Source: Asparagopsis taxiformis (lineage: Eukaryota > Rhodophyta > Florideophyceae > Bonnemaisoniales > Bonnemaisoniaceae). From it: 64,000 nucleotides of DNA. The stretch covers positions 1 through 64,000 of the forward strand of contig JALQPE010000067.1 of assembly GCA_030407315.1 (NCBI GenBank). Reading direction: 5' to 3'. Below, piece by piece: positions 54,628-64,000 of the stretch (position 1 is its first letter; the number at the start of each line of letters is the position of its first letter). The position numbers and the translations under genes are program-made. The notes below the pieces were generated by a model. It did not search any database. It saw nothing but the letters and a program-made list of their open reading frames with translations, and had not been told where the DNA came from.

Positions 54628-57600
54628 GCAATCACCGGTGAGTTGAGAACGCGAAAAAACCAGCATTCATCTACTATTGTGTGAACTGTATGATGATACA
54701 GAATTATCGGGATATCAATTGGATGAGTGCCTCCTCTGTAAACCAATGGTGGATATTGTGTGATTGCAAGCAACCGCAAACTTCTTGAGTTTGAGTACGA
54801 AAAGCAGTGATCTGTAGCATCTTACAGGCTGCTCAGGAGATGTGTTGATGAGAGATTTGCAAAACTTTCGTGTGTTGAGGAGCGCAATTTAGTGATCATG
54901 CAAAATCAATATACATACACGTAGCAAGGTTGCAGAGAGCAGGGAGAGAAATCTGATATCATGTATGAGCATTGGCAAAGCAATGCCAAGCAAGCGTAAG
55001 ACCGTGTTAGGAAGGGCATTACTGCGATCTCAAGTTGGCTCTGCTCTTGAACTAATGCTGCAGGAGGTGTCAGACTGATGTGAAGGCAACAATGTCTTTA
55101 ATCAATAGCCGCAGTTGATACTGATAATGCTTTGTCATCGAATCTTTGATTACAGAAGATATACCCTCGAGGGTATTCGTGTCGCCTTTGACCCTGGCGA
55201 AAACGAAATGTTCTCGATGTCAACAAGACAGTGGTCCCAGCCTACATGACAGGTTTTCTCCATAGGAACGAGACGCGGTGGAAAGTGACATTCCACTGGC
55301 CCGTTCCATGGATGTTAAGCAGATCATCATGTATATCTCTATTTTTAAACATTAATTTAAACATGAAGATCAAGAAATGACGAGAAGATACATCAAGGAT
55401 CTTAGTCAACAAGTTCAATGAGCGGAGTGATGGCGTTCGGGGTGTCATTCTATGTATGTTGTGAGGGGATGCGCTAAGTTATGATCATTCGACCAAGTCT
55501 TGCGTGAAAAACTTACGGATACGGTTATTGTGGACGTCAGCAAAGTGCGTGGGGCACAGTTTGTGCTACATCTCGGAAAGCTTGCCAAACATTTTCTCGA
55601 GACTGCATAGATAGAAATGTATTGGTTCCGGACCGTAGAGGGGCTAGATGAGGATCCGGCTTTCAATCTCATACAACAGAATCTGTTCAAGACGTTCTGT
55701 GGTCATTTATGAAACAGAACTTCACTAATTGGACGGAGAAGCAGTATCAATAGAGGGTTTTGGTAAATTCCCATATAGGAAGTTTATGGGAATATTGTGG
55801 CTAAGCGATTCAGAAATGTGCTTACAGAATGTTTTCACCGTCGACAGGTTTTAGTGAAACATCTTTTGAATGTAACGCGATGGCATCAAGTGTGACGCCG
55901 ATCAACCAAAGACAGTTGTCTGTAGTAGACAATAGCAATAGATCATCTTGTCCGCCACCAATTTATGAGCAGATGCACGCATGCAGTGTTGAGCATGCTT
56001 TACGGACACCTGTCTGGTGCGAATGGTCGTCACGCAAACCGTGTTCCGTGACTGGGAAATATCCTTCATCTTTACTTTCACATTTTTGTGCTGGTTTACT
56101 TCACTTTTGAAATCACGTTGAAAATGCTTACAGAACTGCTCTATCTCCCCATAAACTCAGCATGGTTCAGCGCGTCTATTTTCGGGCTTGCGCCCCCCTT
56201 TTTTTCCCATAAACTTCCCAGTCGTGGGTTACCAAAACCCTCTAATTATGAGGTTGCCTGGTAGCACCATATTTCTCATGGGTATTTCGCTTCGTGATAT
56301 GCTGCATACTGTAGCCAAAGATTTGTTACAATACGTTATAACGGCTGTATTTGAAGACTCATGGTGTGTTGGTGTTGTAGATAACGAGCAATTTTATGTG
56401 TCCCTGTGCTAGTGCAGGAACTTTGTCATCCTTATCCACGTCACCTCGATATATGTGGTGCATGTTTAACACTATATTCCTCCGGTGCCATGGACGACTA
56501 TCCTTTGTAAAATTGTAGGGTCAGCAGAACTCTTCGAGACAGTCATCTAGCTGGAAAAACTTACTATGAGGGTAGGTTACTCTTCTTTCTCATATATACT
56601 TCCGAATTTCCTACATCGATACAGACGCACTCGCGTATGCTGAACATTTTGGCAGTCACCGGCTGATTGGTTATGTTCACTGCCAATACGCGGGCAGAAA
56701 GCACATCCTGCATAGGTGTTACATGGTAGATTCTTTACAGGAGCCCATCGCGTCCGGAAAGAAATTTGCATTGTGTGCATTCGTTGCAAGTTCATTTTCG
56801 AACCTCTTATCATGTTGTGCGGTAAATTTTAGAAAGAAAGTTGCAGTACTACCTAATATCTCAGTGCTTCTGTTACGACATCTCTCTCCGTGTAGAAGAT
56901 GACTACGATAATATTCTTTCTAGTCGGGATATCGAGATTGAGCTTCAGCATGCAATGTTATTCGCTTTGAAAATCTGTTTTTTTCTCTCGAGTTTGAGGC
57001 TATGGATGGCTGATACTCATTCCCTGATAGAATACCGGCTTCTGCCGCTACGCTCACTGAGCGGAGAATACTGGCAGATCACATGATGTCTTCGCATATC
57101 GGCGTTTCTGCCGTCGCTCTCGAGAGAAAGGAGATAAATCACGAGGAAATCAAGTTGCGACGCTTTCAACCTCCATTGCGTCAACATGAAAAATTTGCCC
57201 GGAAAACATAGGCTCTCTAGCGACTTGCCATTTTGTGCCCTATATTTTGAAGCACTGCTTACCTCTGGAATTTTGGGCAGTTCCTGTAATCTTATCTCCT
57301 ACATTGATATCGTCAGCAGCAGCCCACTTTTGAACTTCTTTATGTGCTATGAACAGAACCATGATTACCATTGCTTAAACTGTTAACAGGACTAAACAAA
57401 GATATTGGAAGGTGTAATCTGTTCCAACGAGCTTGGTGTGTTGGACACGAAATGAAGACGGATAGATGAGTGATAATACAGTTTAGGGGCAATCACCGGG
57501 TCAACCCAAATATGACATATTCAATACACGAATTAAGCTCATCGTTTGAATAGGAATATTGGTGAAAGACTTGTTACCATTTTCTACGCTAACATTCCTG

Positions 57601-58154
57601 CAGCAACTTGCGTCTTCTTCTGACAGTAACTGCACTCGATACGCGCGTGTTCGACATGAACGCACATCTCGCTTGGCTGAAGACACGCAAATGAAGTACT
57701 ACATGATTCCGTATAATATGGGTCACGTGAACAAGTCGTTTGATTAAGGTTTGAAGCCTCCATTGCTTCTAATGAGAAGCAGGACGATTTACAGATCTAC
57801 CTGTCACAATCTCCGACATGATCGAAAAAAATCTCGAATGGTTAGTTTGTGTCTATCATCGGACAGCTAGAGCTTTCAGGTAATGTTGACTCTTCTGCAG
57901 ACTGCACTCTGATAGCTTCTGCCGTCGCATTTTTTCTAACTGAAAGATAGTCCTCACCGTCGCGCAAGGTCATTGTTAGACTACACAGAAAGTTGTACTT
58001 GCCCAGACACTATCCAAGGTGGATATCCTAACGGTCATTAGCCACCAAGCATTTTCCAACCCCAATGTCTACTATCTGGAAGAAGTTTAAATACAATCAG
58101 GGGACACAGCCCGGGTGTCAAATTGTGCTAATAGTTTAGCGGGTTCAGCATGGG
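54628..58154. other. Gene-poor region, 3.5 kb
   Basis: Only short ORFs without promoter or domain signals. No repeats, tRNAs or mobile element remains are recognised. Confidence 0.5.
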
Positions 58155-58168
58155 CCGGGGAGGCAGAA

Positions 58169-58244
58169 AGCTGAGGTTCCGGGTTCGATTCCCGGCGGGC
58201 GTAGTGAAGCGCCTGTAGTCAAATGGTATGATATCAGCCTTCCA
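58169..58244 (+). tRNA. Probable circularly permuted tRNA-Gly(UCC): 3' half before 5' half
   Basis: The 3' half (positions 38-73) is at 58169-58203: anticodon-stem strand GCTGA, variable GGTT, T arm CCGGG/TTCGATT/CCCGG, acceptor strand CGGGCGT, discriminator A. After 5 bases (58204-58208) the 5' half (1-37) follows at 58209-58244: acceptor GCGCCTG, D arm GTCA/TGAT with GG in the loop, anticodon-stem strand TCAGC, then CTTCCA with anticodon TCC. Joined 5'-then-3', all four stems pair: the anticodon stem is perfect, and the acceptor has G1-U72 and U6-G67 wobbles. The break is at 37/38, the site of ordinary tRNA introns. Box B therefore precedes box A. A 7-bp helix is possible between the flanks (58155-58161 with 58251-58257), as needed to bring the ends together for splicing. 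No normal-order partner half is found on either side. Confidence 0.78.
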
Positions 58245-58300
58245 CTATAATCCCTGGAGTCCAATTATGCCTGAAATCTTTCTAATACTAGACATGGTAA

Positions 58301-58308
58301 TTTTTTTT
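58301..58308 (+). terminator. Pol III terminator after the permuted tRNA
   Basis: Run of eight T, 57 bases after the 5' half and beyond the flanking helix, so the transcript would include both halves. Confidence 0.65.
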
Positions 58309-58830
58309 CGCTCTCATCAGCTGTGCTTCGTTCTGTAGTTGTAATTGTGCTATCGTGATTTTGGTGCACTGCATAACGTCACAATTTGCGTGCTCTTCTC
58401 TACTTCACACCGCAGCACAACATTATCTTCACATCTCACTGATCAGTATTAAGGATGAAGGTGATGCCGCAAACGGAGCCGAAAGAATGAAAAACGTAAC
58501 GTCAAATTTGTCGCTGTGAAGAGCTGTTTCCCAGCCAAATTTCCTGGACAGCACAAAGAGCACGTTACAGATGTCCAGCGGGATCCCGGCAATGACCCTT
58601 CTAACACGACTAGCCCACGAACGAAGGCCCAAGTCTCCAGCTATCTCATCCAAAGAGGCTGAAAGTTAAAATTTCTACGTAGCAAAGCTGTGAGATCGGA
58701 ACGCACGTGCTCCACAGTTTTTCTCCATCTCATATTTCACTGCCTCTTCATTGCCATCTTCCTATTTCAGTTTAACCCAGTATGAATCGTGTGGCATTCT
58801 CCACGAGGCCATTCACTTCTCCACAGCACC
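58309..58830. other. Intergenic region
   Basis: 522 bases without a supported gene or clear TATA box for the next gene. Confidence 0.45.
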
Positions 58831-60342
58831 ATGAAGCTCTTCAAATCCCTTTTTGCCCTGCTGCTAACTTCCCTCCTCATTTCAGCAACCACTCAAGAAA
58901 TCAACTCTACTCGACTTCCCATTGTTCCGTTCAACTTTGTACCATTCCTAGCATCGCTTTTCCGGCGCTTTGAGCAACCACTACAGTACCGCACAACCTT
59001 CCTTTACAATGCTGCATTTTACAATAACTTGGTCCTCTACTCCGATACTGGCCGCTTATTCAATGGCTCGGAACCGATCGGGCGTCGCGGTCTCCTGACC
59101 AATGTGCAGCAAGGATATGCAGTTGCCGCAATCTTGGTTTCCATCACCCTCTCAATTTATGGTGAAGACGACGCCAGAGAGATCCGAAGAATTTCGGTTG
59201 AAAACCTTGATTTCGACCTTCCGCTTCGCGCAGAAGATGTGCGAGACAACGATCCAGCTCGAGATGATCTGCTCACAGGGTTCAGAGTCGCAGCGGAGGT
59301 TATGGCAGCGTTCGAAAATGATGGAATGAACTCACTTGGAACGGATGACGGCTCTGTGGATAACGTCATGCCATACCTAGATGTGACAGGTTACGAACCT
59401 GTCAACGCACCAAACGACATTCAAGACCTTCGTCGCTGGACACCGCTTATCGAAGATGTTAGACCGAACTTCATTGGCACATACTCCATCCAGCAAGCGA
59501 TAGGGCAGCAGGCTGCATTTGTTGAACTACCGTTCTTATCTGAGTCGTTTGCGAGAAATCAAACGTTTCGTAGGCCTTACCCCGCCCTGATTCGGAATGA
59601 TGCCACATGCGCACCTGACCTGCGACGCAATCAAACTCGAATTGTGCGACGCATTTGCAGGGATCTCGATGAGATGCTTTCATTATCGGCGGAAGTTACG
59701 GAAGATCAATTGATCATTGATGACTTTTTTGATGATATTATCAGAAGTGTTGCTACTACTGTTCCGGTCATCGCACGGGAGTTTGACCTCAGATTCCGAG
59801 ATGTGTTCTTGATGGTATTTGCAATCAACGTCGGATCGTACGAAGTAACGCTGCTGGCTTGGAGGGAGAAGAGGAGACATGACGCGGTGAGACCTACGAC
59901 ACTTGTGAATCACCTTTACAAGGACGTCGAAATTCCAGGTAGAGATGGAACGACCATGCTCGGACAGGACTTTGCTTCATTGCTCCGTACACAGGGCAGT
60001 CAGGAGTATCCGAGCTGGCATGCTGCTCTGTGCCAGTATTTCACGGACATAGTCGAAGTGCTTCTAGGGACGACTGAAGTATCTGTTGAAAGAATTATTG
60101 CACCGGGAGATTCCAACTTTGCGCCCGGCGTTCTACCGAGAGAAGAGTTCATTGTGAAATATGACGATTTGAGAACCGATATGGCAGACGCTTGCAGTGA
60201 GAGTCGAATCAGGAGCGGGAATAACCTGAGGCCTGGCGTGGAAGCGGGAAGGGAAATTGGAAGGAATGCTGCAAGGGAAATGATCAGAAGGCTCAGTTGT
60301 ATAGCTCCGGATAATGATTTCTTACCGCCATGCATGCAGTAA
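58831..60342 (+). CDS. Secreted vanadium-haloperoxidase/PAP2-like protein with altered active site
   Basis: The ATG at 58831 gives 503 residues with a signal peptide (MKLFKSLFALLLTSLLISA); the frame opens 14 codons earlier at GTG. The layout matches the vanadium chloroperoxidase-like PAP2 superfamily: an alpha-helical N-terminal half with RRWTPLIEDVRPNF and IGQQAAFVELPF, then KRRHDAVRP (Lys347, Arg354; Lys/Arg spacing as in K353/R360 of fungal chloroperoxidase), EYPSWHAA (Ser395, Trp396, His397 at PSGH) and SRIRSGNN (Arg459; Asn465 where the vanadate-binding His is expected). The Gly-to-Trp and His-to-Asn changes suggest lost or changed haloperoxidase activity, perhaps phosphatase-like or non-enzymatic. 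Alignment is by eye. Confidence 0.7.
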   Translation: MKLFKSLFALLLTSLLISATTQEINSTRLPIVPFNFVPFLASLFRRFEQPLQYRTTFLYNAAFYNNLVLYSDTGRLFNGSEPIGRRGLLTNVQQGYAVAAILVSITLSIYGEDDAREIRRISVENLDFDLPLRAEDVRDNDPARDDLLTGFRVAAEVMAAFENDGMNSLGTDDGSVDNVMPYLDVTGYEPVNAPNDIQDLRRWTPLIEDVRPNFIGTYSIQQAIGQQAAFVELPFLSESFARNQTFRRPYPALIRNDATCAPDLRRNQTRIVRRICRDLDEMLSLSAEVTEDQLIIDDFFDDIIRSVATTVPVIAREFDLRFRDVFLMVFAINVGSYEVTLLAWREKRRHDAVRPTTLVNHLYKDVEIPGRDGTTMLGQDFASLLRTQGSQEYPSWHAALCQYFTDIVEVLLGTTEVSVERIIAPGDSNFAPGVLPREEFIVKYDDLRTDMADACSESRIRSGNNLRPGVEAGREIGRNAAREMIRRLSCIAPDNDFLPPCMQ

Positions 60343-60922
60343 GACGATGCGGTGGTTGTAGAGTTTGTATTGGTAGGAGGGAGCGCTTGACGCGTTTCAG
60401 AGTATCGGAGATTTGCGTGCGGAAGTCAAGATACTTTGCAAGTTGGCATCTGATTACTTGGGAATAGTATATAAATATAAAACGTTTTTGGAATAGCTTC
60501 CCGCCAGCTTGCATTATTGCACTTTTTGATTTGCAGCAGTGGACGCCTCGAAGTGAGCATCAATTGTTGAAACCACTAATCAAACAGTGGGGGACATTAC
60601 TAAACTAAATACGCTTTCCGCACTCGTGACCGCAATTGGACTGATGAGGGGCAATCAGATGATCCAAAATGTATTGCGAGCCGAATGGCAGTAATTGGTG
60701 GCATTCGAGTTGTACACAAATGAGTTTTCCATTAGAAGACATATCTCCGTACACTTCGATAGCAGATTGAAGGGGAAGTATCGCCCGTCCTGAATACACA
60801 GGATGGAACGCCACACGACCATAGGAGCCCGAGGGGAATAAACTTGTCTCGGAGAAACTTCATAATCGTTCCAGCTCGAAATTGAGTCCTGCAAGGGACA
60901 GCCCGTCCCTGTATGGGCATTC
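60343..60922. other. Intergenic region
   Basis: 580 bases; short overlapping minus-strand ORFs without support. Confidence 0.45.
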
Positions 60923-60930
60923 AAAAAAAA
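60923..60930 (-). terminator. Pol III terminator of tRNA-Thr
   Basis: On the minus strand a run of eight T starts 10 bases after the tRNA 3' end. Confidence 0.8.
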
Positions 60931-60939
60931 GATTATTCC

Positions 60940-61024
60940 AGCCGATGACGGGATTCGAACCCGTGATCTTTGGTTGTCACGATCGGGTACAAGACCAACG
61001 CCTTAGCCACTTGGCCACATCGGC
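60940..61024 (-). tRNA. tRNA-Thr(UGU) with a 12-nt intron
   Basis: 85 nt on the minus strand. The acceptor stem GCCGATG/CATCGGC is perfect, the D arm is GCC/GGC, the anticodon stem TTGGT/ACCAA, and the T arm ACGGG/TTCGAAT/CCCGT. The anticodon loop is CTTGTA plus A38, with anticodon TGT. Twelve bases (CCCGATCGTGAC) interrupt it between 37 and 38, the canonical intron site. The mature form is 73 nt with discriminator U. Confidence 0.93.
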
Positions 61025-61647
61025 TCTTCCACACGCTGGACAGGACCTAAATGATATAATTATTAACCATACTATTGATGGATCTTGAGATGATATTTCC
61101 GATAAAATATCCCCATGTTTTGGATACCTGGATGGATAGCAAACTGTTTCCATTAAAATCTTGGGTCAGTAAAGAATACCATCGAGCGTATTCTGGAGGC
61201 AAACTCATTTCAAGCCATGGCGCGCAAGACGTGTAATCGCCCATTTGCTCTCAAGGTCGTGTGTCGTGACCTGGACGACTCCGTAATTTATATATCTCCA
61301 TCTCGAGATTGCCAATTTGCTTCCATTTATCACTATCAGACTTCTTCCCCTTATTTTCATTACGTTTGATGTCCACGAAATAGAAACCCTGATGGTTCCA
61401 TCAAGTATTTTTCACATTTTGCTGTGCAACAAACTGCTAGCAGCCCACTCAATGAAAAACCTTTTTCCAGGTGCTTTCTCCTGCAGCACTTGTTTTGCTA
61501 ACTCTTGCCTATCAATGCGATCGCCATCTACTGCTTACAGGCGAAGCTCAAACTCTGGCAACTCGTACTCCAATTCATTCAAAAACCTACAAATACTCTG
61601 TACTCCCCCTATTCATCGATCATCTGTTCTAGCCATTCCAACACAAC
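61025..61647. other. Upstream region of the Mab-21-like gene
   Basis: 623 bases without a gene. A TATATAT element at about 61289 is 360 bases before the ATG, too far to assign with confidence; a long 5' leader or upstream exon is possible. Confidence 0.4.
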
Positions 61648-62928
61648 ATGCAAATCGAATCAGGCAGAAACAAACAATCCGATCTCGGTGACGTCTCACC
61701 ATCCACCGAGCAGCCCCCCATAGTCGACTTGCTGCATACCGAAACTCTCATCGATAATCTTCTGCTTCACACAGACTCATTCCATCCCGCAGATGAACTA
61801 ATCGCCCGTCGAGACAACTGCTCCCAGCACATCAATGCCTGGCGTGCATGGCAGCCATTGTGGTGCGCCCTTCAGACTGCTCGTGCACAATGCCAGTTCT
61901 GCTCCCCGATTGGTCGTCTTTCCGTGTTGAACATCACCGACTCAGGCAGCACAGCGGAAGGTCTTAGCGATCATGCCAAGGGAAGAGTCAGTTCATCCGA
62001 CTTTGACTACATGTACGAACTCGGTGATGTGAGCTGGTTCAAATCAGGTGCTGCAGTCGAAATGGCACAAGTCAACGATGCCATTTGTTCGTCACCACCC
62101 GTGCTCGCTGCTGTTTTTCGCAAAAACTCTCGCGACACCATACTTTGGCAAGTACGCACGCCCAATTGCGAGCATAAATCGCCACTCAAATTCCATCCAG
62201 ATATTGTGCGTCAACTGATGTTCGATGCACAAAAGGTACGACACGCAACTGGTCAAGTAACTGTGAGTGGACCCGCCACAGCCGTCAGTCGTAAGCAAGA
62301 GCTACATGCAGGCGTGGATCACGTGCCGTGTCTACGTTTACCGACATGGCCTAGCGAGGAATTTGCTAATCGGAAACGATTGAACCAATGGCCACCCGCA
62401 GATGCACGTGAGGATATTTGCGCATTCGGTGTGCATCTTGTTCCGATTGGAGGTCACGGTTCCCCAGGTGAGCTAAGTGATTGGCGCGTATCGTTCTCAC
62501 GTTCTGATATTGTCGCCGCATGGCACTTGACAGCAGCACAAAGAGCGGCCGCAAAGGCTGTGAAGAAGTGCAAGAACGTGCTGCGTGGTGATGATGATTG
62601 TGCGCTCAAATCATATTTCATCAAGACGGCAATGTTTTGGCTGTGTCAGGATGCACCAATTGGGCATTGGAACAGTGTGACGCAGGCAGCGCAGATGATT
62701 GTCAGCTTTCTAGAGCGTGCAGTGGAGAATGGTCGGCTGGAATGCTTCTTCTGGGCCAATGTGAATTTGTTCGATTATCGTGAAGCAGAGTTGCCGGAAA
62801 TGAAGCGGATGATATTGCGAATCAAGATGAACATGAAGGAGATACTAGCGTCGGATTGCACGCAACGGATGGGAAGTGTGATACTGCCGCTTGTAAGCTG
62901 CCGAGCGCTGTGGGTTCAGAAGGGTTGA
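61648..62928 (+). CDS. Mab-21/cGAS-like nucleotidyltransferase
   Basis: 426 residues; a stop (TAG) lies six codons before the ATG, so the start is well placed. The nucleotidyltransferase core shows DSGSTAEG (Gly100, Ser101), the metal-binding pair in SSDFDYMY (Asp118, Asp120) and a third acid in VDHVPCL (Asp224), the arrangement of Mab-21/cGAS-like enzymes. The C-terminal lobe has the family's SDWRVSFSRSDI, a run of basic helices (KAVKKCKNV) and LKSYFIKTAMFWLC. All three catalytic acids are present, so it may make a cyclic or linear oligonucleotide signal, but no ligand-sensing insert such as the cGAS zinc ribbon is evident. No signal peptide, so probably cytoplasmic. A +2-frame ORF continues after the stop (to 63266) with helix-like content, so a frameshift or a longer original C-terminus is possible. 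Confidence 0.82.
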   Translation: MQIESGRNKQSDLGDVSPSTEQPPIVDLLHTETLIDNLLLHTDSFHPADELIARRDNCSQHINAWRAWQPLWCALQTARAQCQFCSPIGRLSVLNITDSGSTAEGLSDHAKGRVSSSDFDYMYELGDVSWFKSGAAVEMAQVNDAICSSPPVLAAVFRKNSRDTILWQVRTPNCEHKSPLKFHPDIVRQLMFDAQKVRHATGQVTVSGPATAVSRKQELHAGVDHVPCLRLPTWPSEEFANRKRLNQWPPADAREDICAFGVHLVPIGGHGSPGELSDWRVSFSRSDIVAAWHLTAAQRAAAKAVKKCKNVLRGDDDCALKSYFIKTAMFWLCQDAPIGHWNSVTQAAQMIVSFLERAVENGRLECFFWANVNLFDYREAELPEMKRMILRIKMNMKEILASDCTQRMGSVILPLVSCRALWVQKG

Positions 62929-63567
62929 GAGCGAAGGAAACGACGCATACTAGGGGATTTGAGCGGCCGAGTGGGACGCGATGGGAGTACGGAACAGCAG
63001 TGAAGAATGGTGTTCAAGTGAGTTCGTGGCGACAGGAGCTGGAGATGCAATTGGAGTTTGATTTGGAGTCTCTGCTTATGAGAAAACTGGGAATCGAGAA
63101 GTGGTGTGCAGAGAATTGGGCGCGGGAATGGCGTAAAGCTATTATCAAACAAACGTGTGTTGGTGGGGAGAGGCGATCTCTGGGAGATGAGTGGAGCTTG
63201 ATGAAATTTGCGTGTAGAGCAAATCGACTAGAGGTACAGACCGTTCCAACGCCAATGTTCAGTTGAGAGAGTGGACGGCCGCTGTCGTCAACATCATTGA
63301 GGATTACAATGAGAAAACCGATTTCGCGGCCAAGTGCAGCGTAGAAATAATCGGTGAGTTGCTCCTCATAAAGGAAATAGTTTTTAATCGACAGCTGTCT
63401 ATAATCTCGTACAGTTCGAAGCTCTGTTGAATTGGTTGGAGCATGTAGAAACGGTTATGATGACGTAGGTATACCCTTGGGTACACTGAGGGTACGACAT
63501 ATTCAATAGGCAAACACCTCACCGAAACCAATTTCTTTTGTCAATCAAAAGGTTGCAAAGTAACTGA
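62929..63567. other. 3' flank of the Mab-21-like gene
   Basis: The first part (to 63266) is open in a frame different from the Mab-21 frame and reads like an amphipathic helical tail (SSWRQELEMQLEFDLESLL). It may be a frame-shifted extension of that gene. After 63266 nothing is recognised. Confidence 0.4.
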
Positions 63568-64000
63568 TCAGTTCCTATCATCACGGAAGAAATTGGAAAG
63601 GTCCAGATTAGAATCGAAGCACTTCGTAATTGACGCTACGGAACCATCTGTACATTTCCTGTTCCAACATTTGTTTGACTGGCATTCACTGTCCATGCGG
63701 CATGCAGCACATTCGCGCTTAGACAAACTTCCCCCACCATTTCCACGTCCACCATTCGTGTCAAAGCACCTCCTTCTCGACGCCTGCGTATTGAACTCAC
63801 ACTTTCCGGACAAGCAGTTACGACTCGAGCACTGCGCATTGGCACTGCATGTAGCACATTCCGGTAGATTTCCTCTCGGTCTTCTAGAGCATCTCTCGCG
63901 TGATGCCCTATTGTTGAATACGCATTGTCCAGAAACGCAGTTTCGAGTAACACACTGCGCGTTTCGGGAGCATCTAGCACATTCCGGTCGGTTTCCACGA
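63568..64000 (-). CDS. Cys-repeat protein, probably extracellular (5' end beyond the window)
   Basis: The frame is open from the right edge to the TGA at 63568-63570 (143 codons). It holds tandem Cys-rich repeats of ~43 residues with the pattern PECA.CS.NAQC..RNC.SG.C.FN..ASR.RC. There are two near-identical units, then a diverged one (RECAACRMDSECQSNKCWNRKC) and a short tail. The close spacing of six or more cysteines per unit suggests a disulphide-rich secreted or surface protein, as in Dickkopf-type Cys modules. The N-terminus and any signal peptide lie outside the window. Confidence 0.75.
   Translation of the reverse strand, partial: RGNRPECARCSRNAQCVTRNCVSGQCVFNNRASRERCSRRPRGNLPECATCSANAQCSSRNCLSGKCEFNTQASRRRCFDTNGGRGNGGGSLSKRECAACRMDSECQSNKCWNRKCTDGSVASITKCFDSNLDLSNFFRDDRN

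Noticed and set aside
58141..58203. A normal tRNA ending at 58203
   Set aside because: No upstream 5' half pairs with the CGGGCGT acceptor strand; the only matching half lies downstream, giving the permuted reading.

Overview
This is nuclear DNA of a eukaryote. The genes are mostly uninterrupted, several have a TATA-like box 55-100 bases before the ATG, and there are RNA polymerase III tRNA genes plus both Ty1/copia and Ty3/gypsy LTR retrotransposons. The secreted protein families, a vanadium-haloperoxidase relative, a probable circularly permuted tRNA and intron-poor genes point to a red alga, possibly a florideophyte such as Chondrus. That placement is inference.

Bases 1-11.6 kb form an unusual chromatin/DNA-modification island. 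It contains a nuclear-type protein with a 2-oxoglutarate/Fe(II) dioxygenase-like C-terminus (open at the left edge), a three-part ParB + DNA methyltransferase + SET fusion, a protein with a possible Tudor-like N-terminus, and a coiled-coil orphan. Two clusters of palindromic repeats lie in it, at about 2.0-3.35 kb and 11.25-11.6 kb. Candidate writer, hydroxylase and reader functions side by side with palindrome arrays are the best candidate here for an undescribed system, either a host epigenetic locus or cargo of a large mobile element.

Bases 11.65-30.5 kb are a nest of retrotransposons. A decayed, 3'-truncated copia element on the minus strand was hit twice: by a solo LTR (13019-13824, target duplication CCATC) and by a 13.68-kb chromovirus-type Ty3/gypsy element (16178-29857, target duplication TTGTC). 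The Ty3 element has two 663-bp LTRs that differ at about four positions, a PBS, a PPT, gag, and pol with a chromodomain. It also carries a 755-codon antisense ORF with its own TATA-like box and a 2.4-kb non-coding block with a tandem repeat.

Bases 31-64 kb are host DNA with short single-exon genes separated by long gaps. There are four paralogous secreted proteins with a YfaP/DUF2135-like C-terminus, a secreted orphan with a His-Glu-His-Gly motif, and two copies of a Sel1-repeat pseudogene in opposite orientation. Further right are two divergent small secreted Cys-containing proteins, tRNA-Ala(AGC), a probable permuted tRNA-Gly(UCC), tRNA-Thr(UGU) with a 12-nt intron, a vanadium-haloperoxidase-like protein with altered active-site residues, a Mab-21/cGAS-like nucleotidyltransferase, and a Cys-repeat protein open at the right edge.
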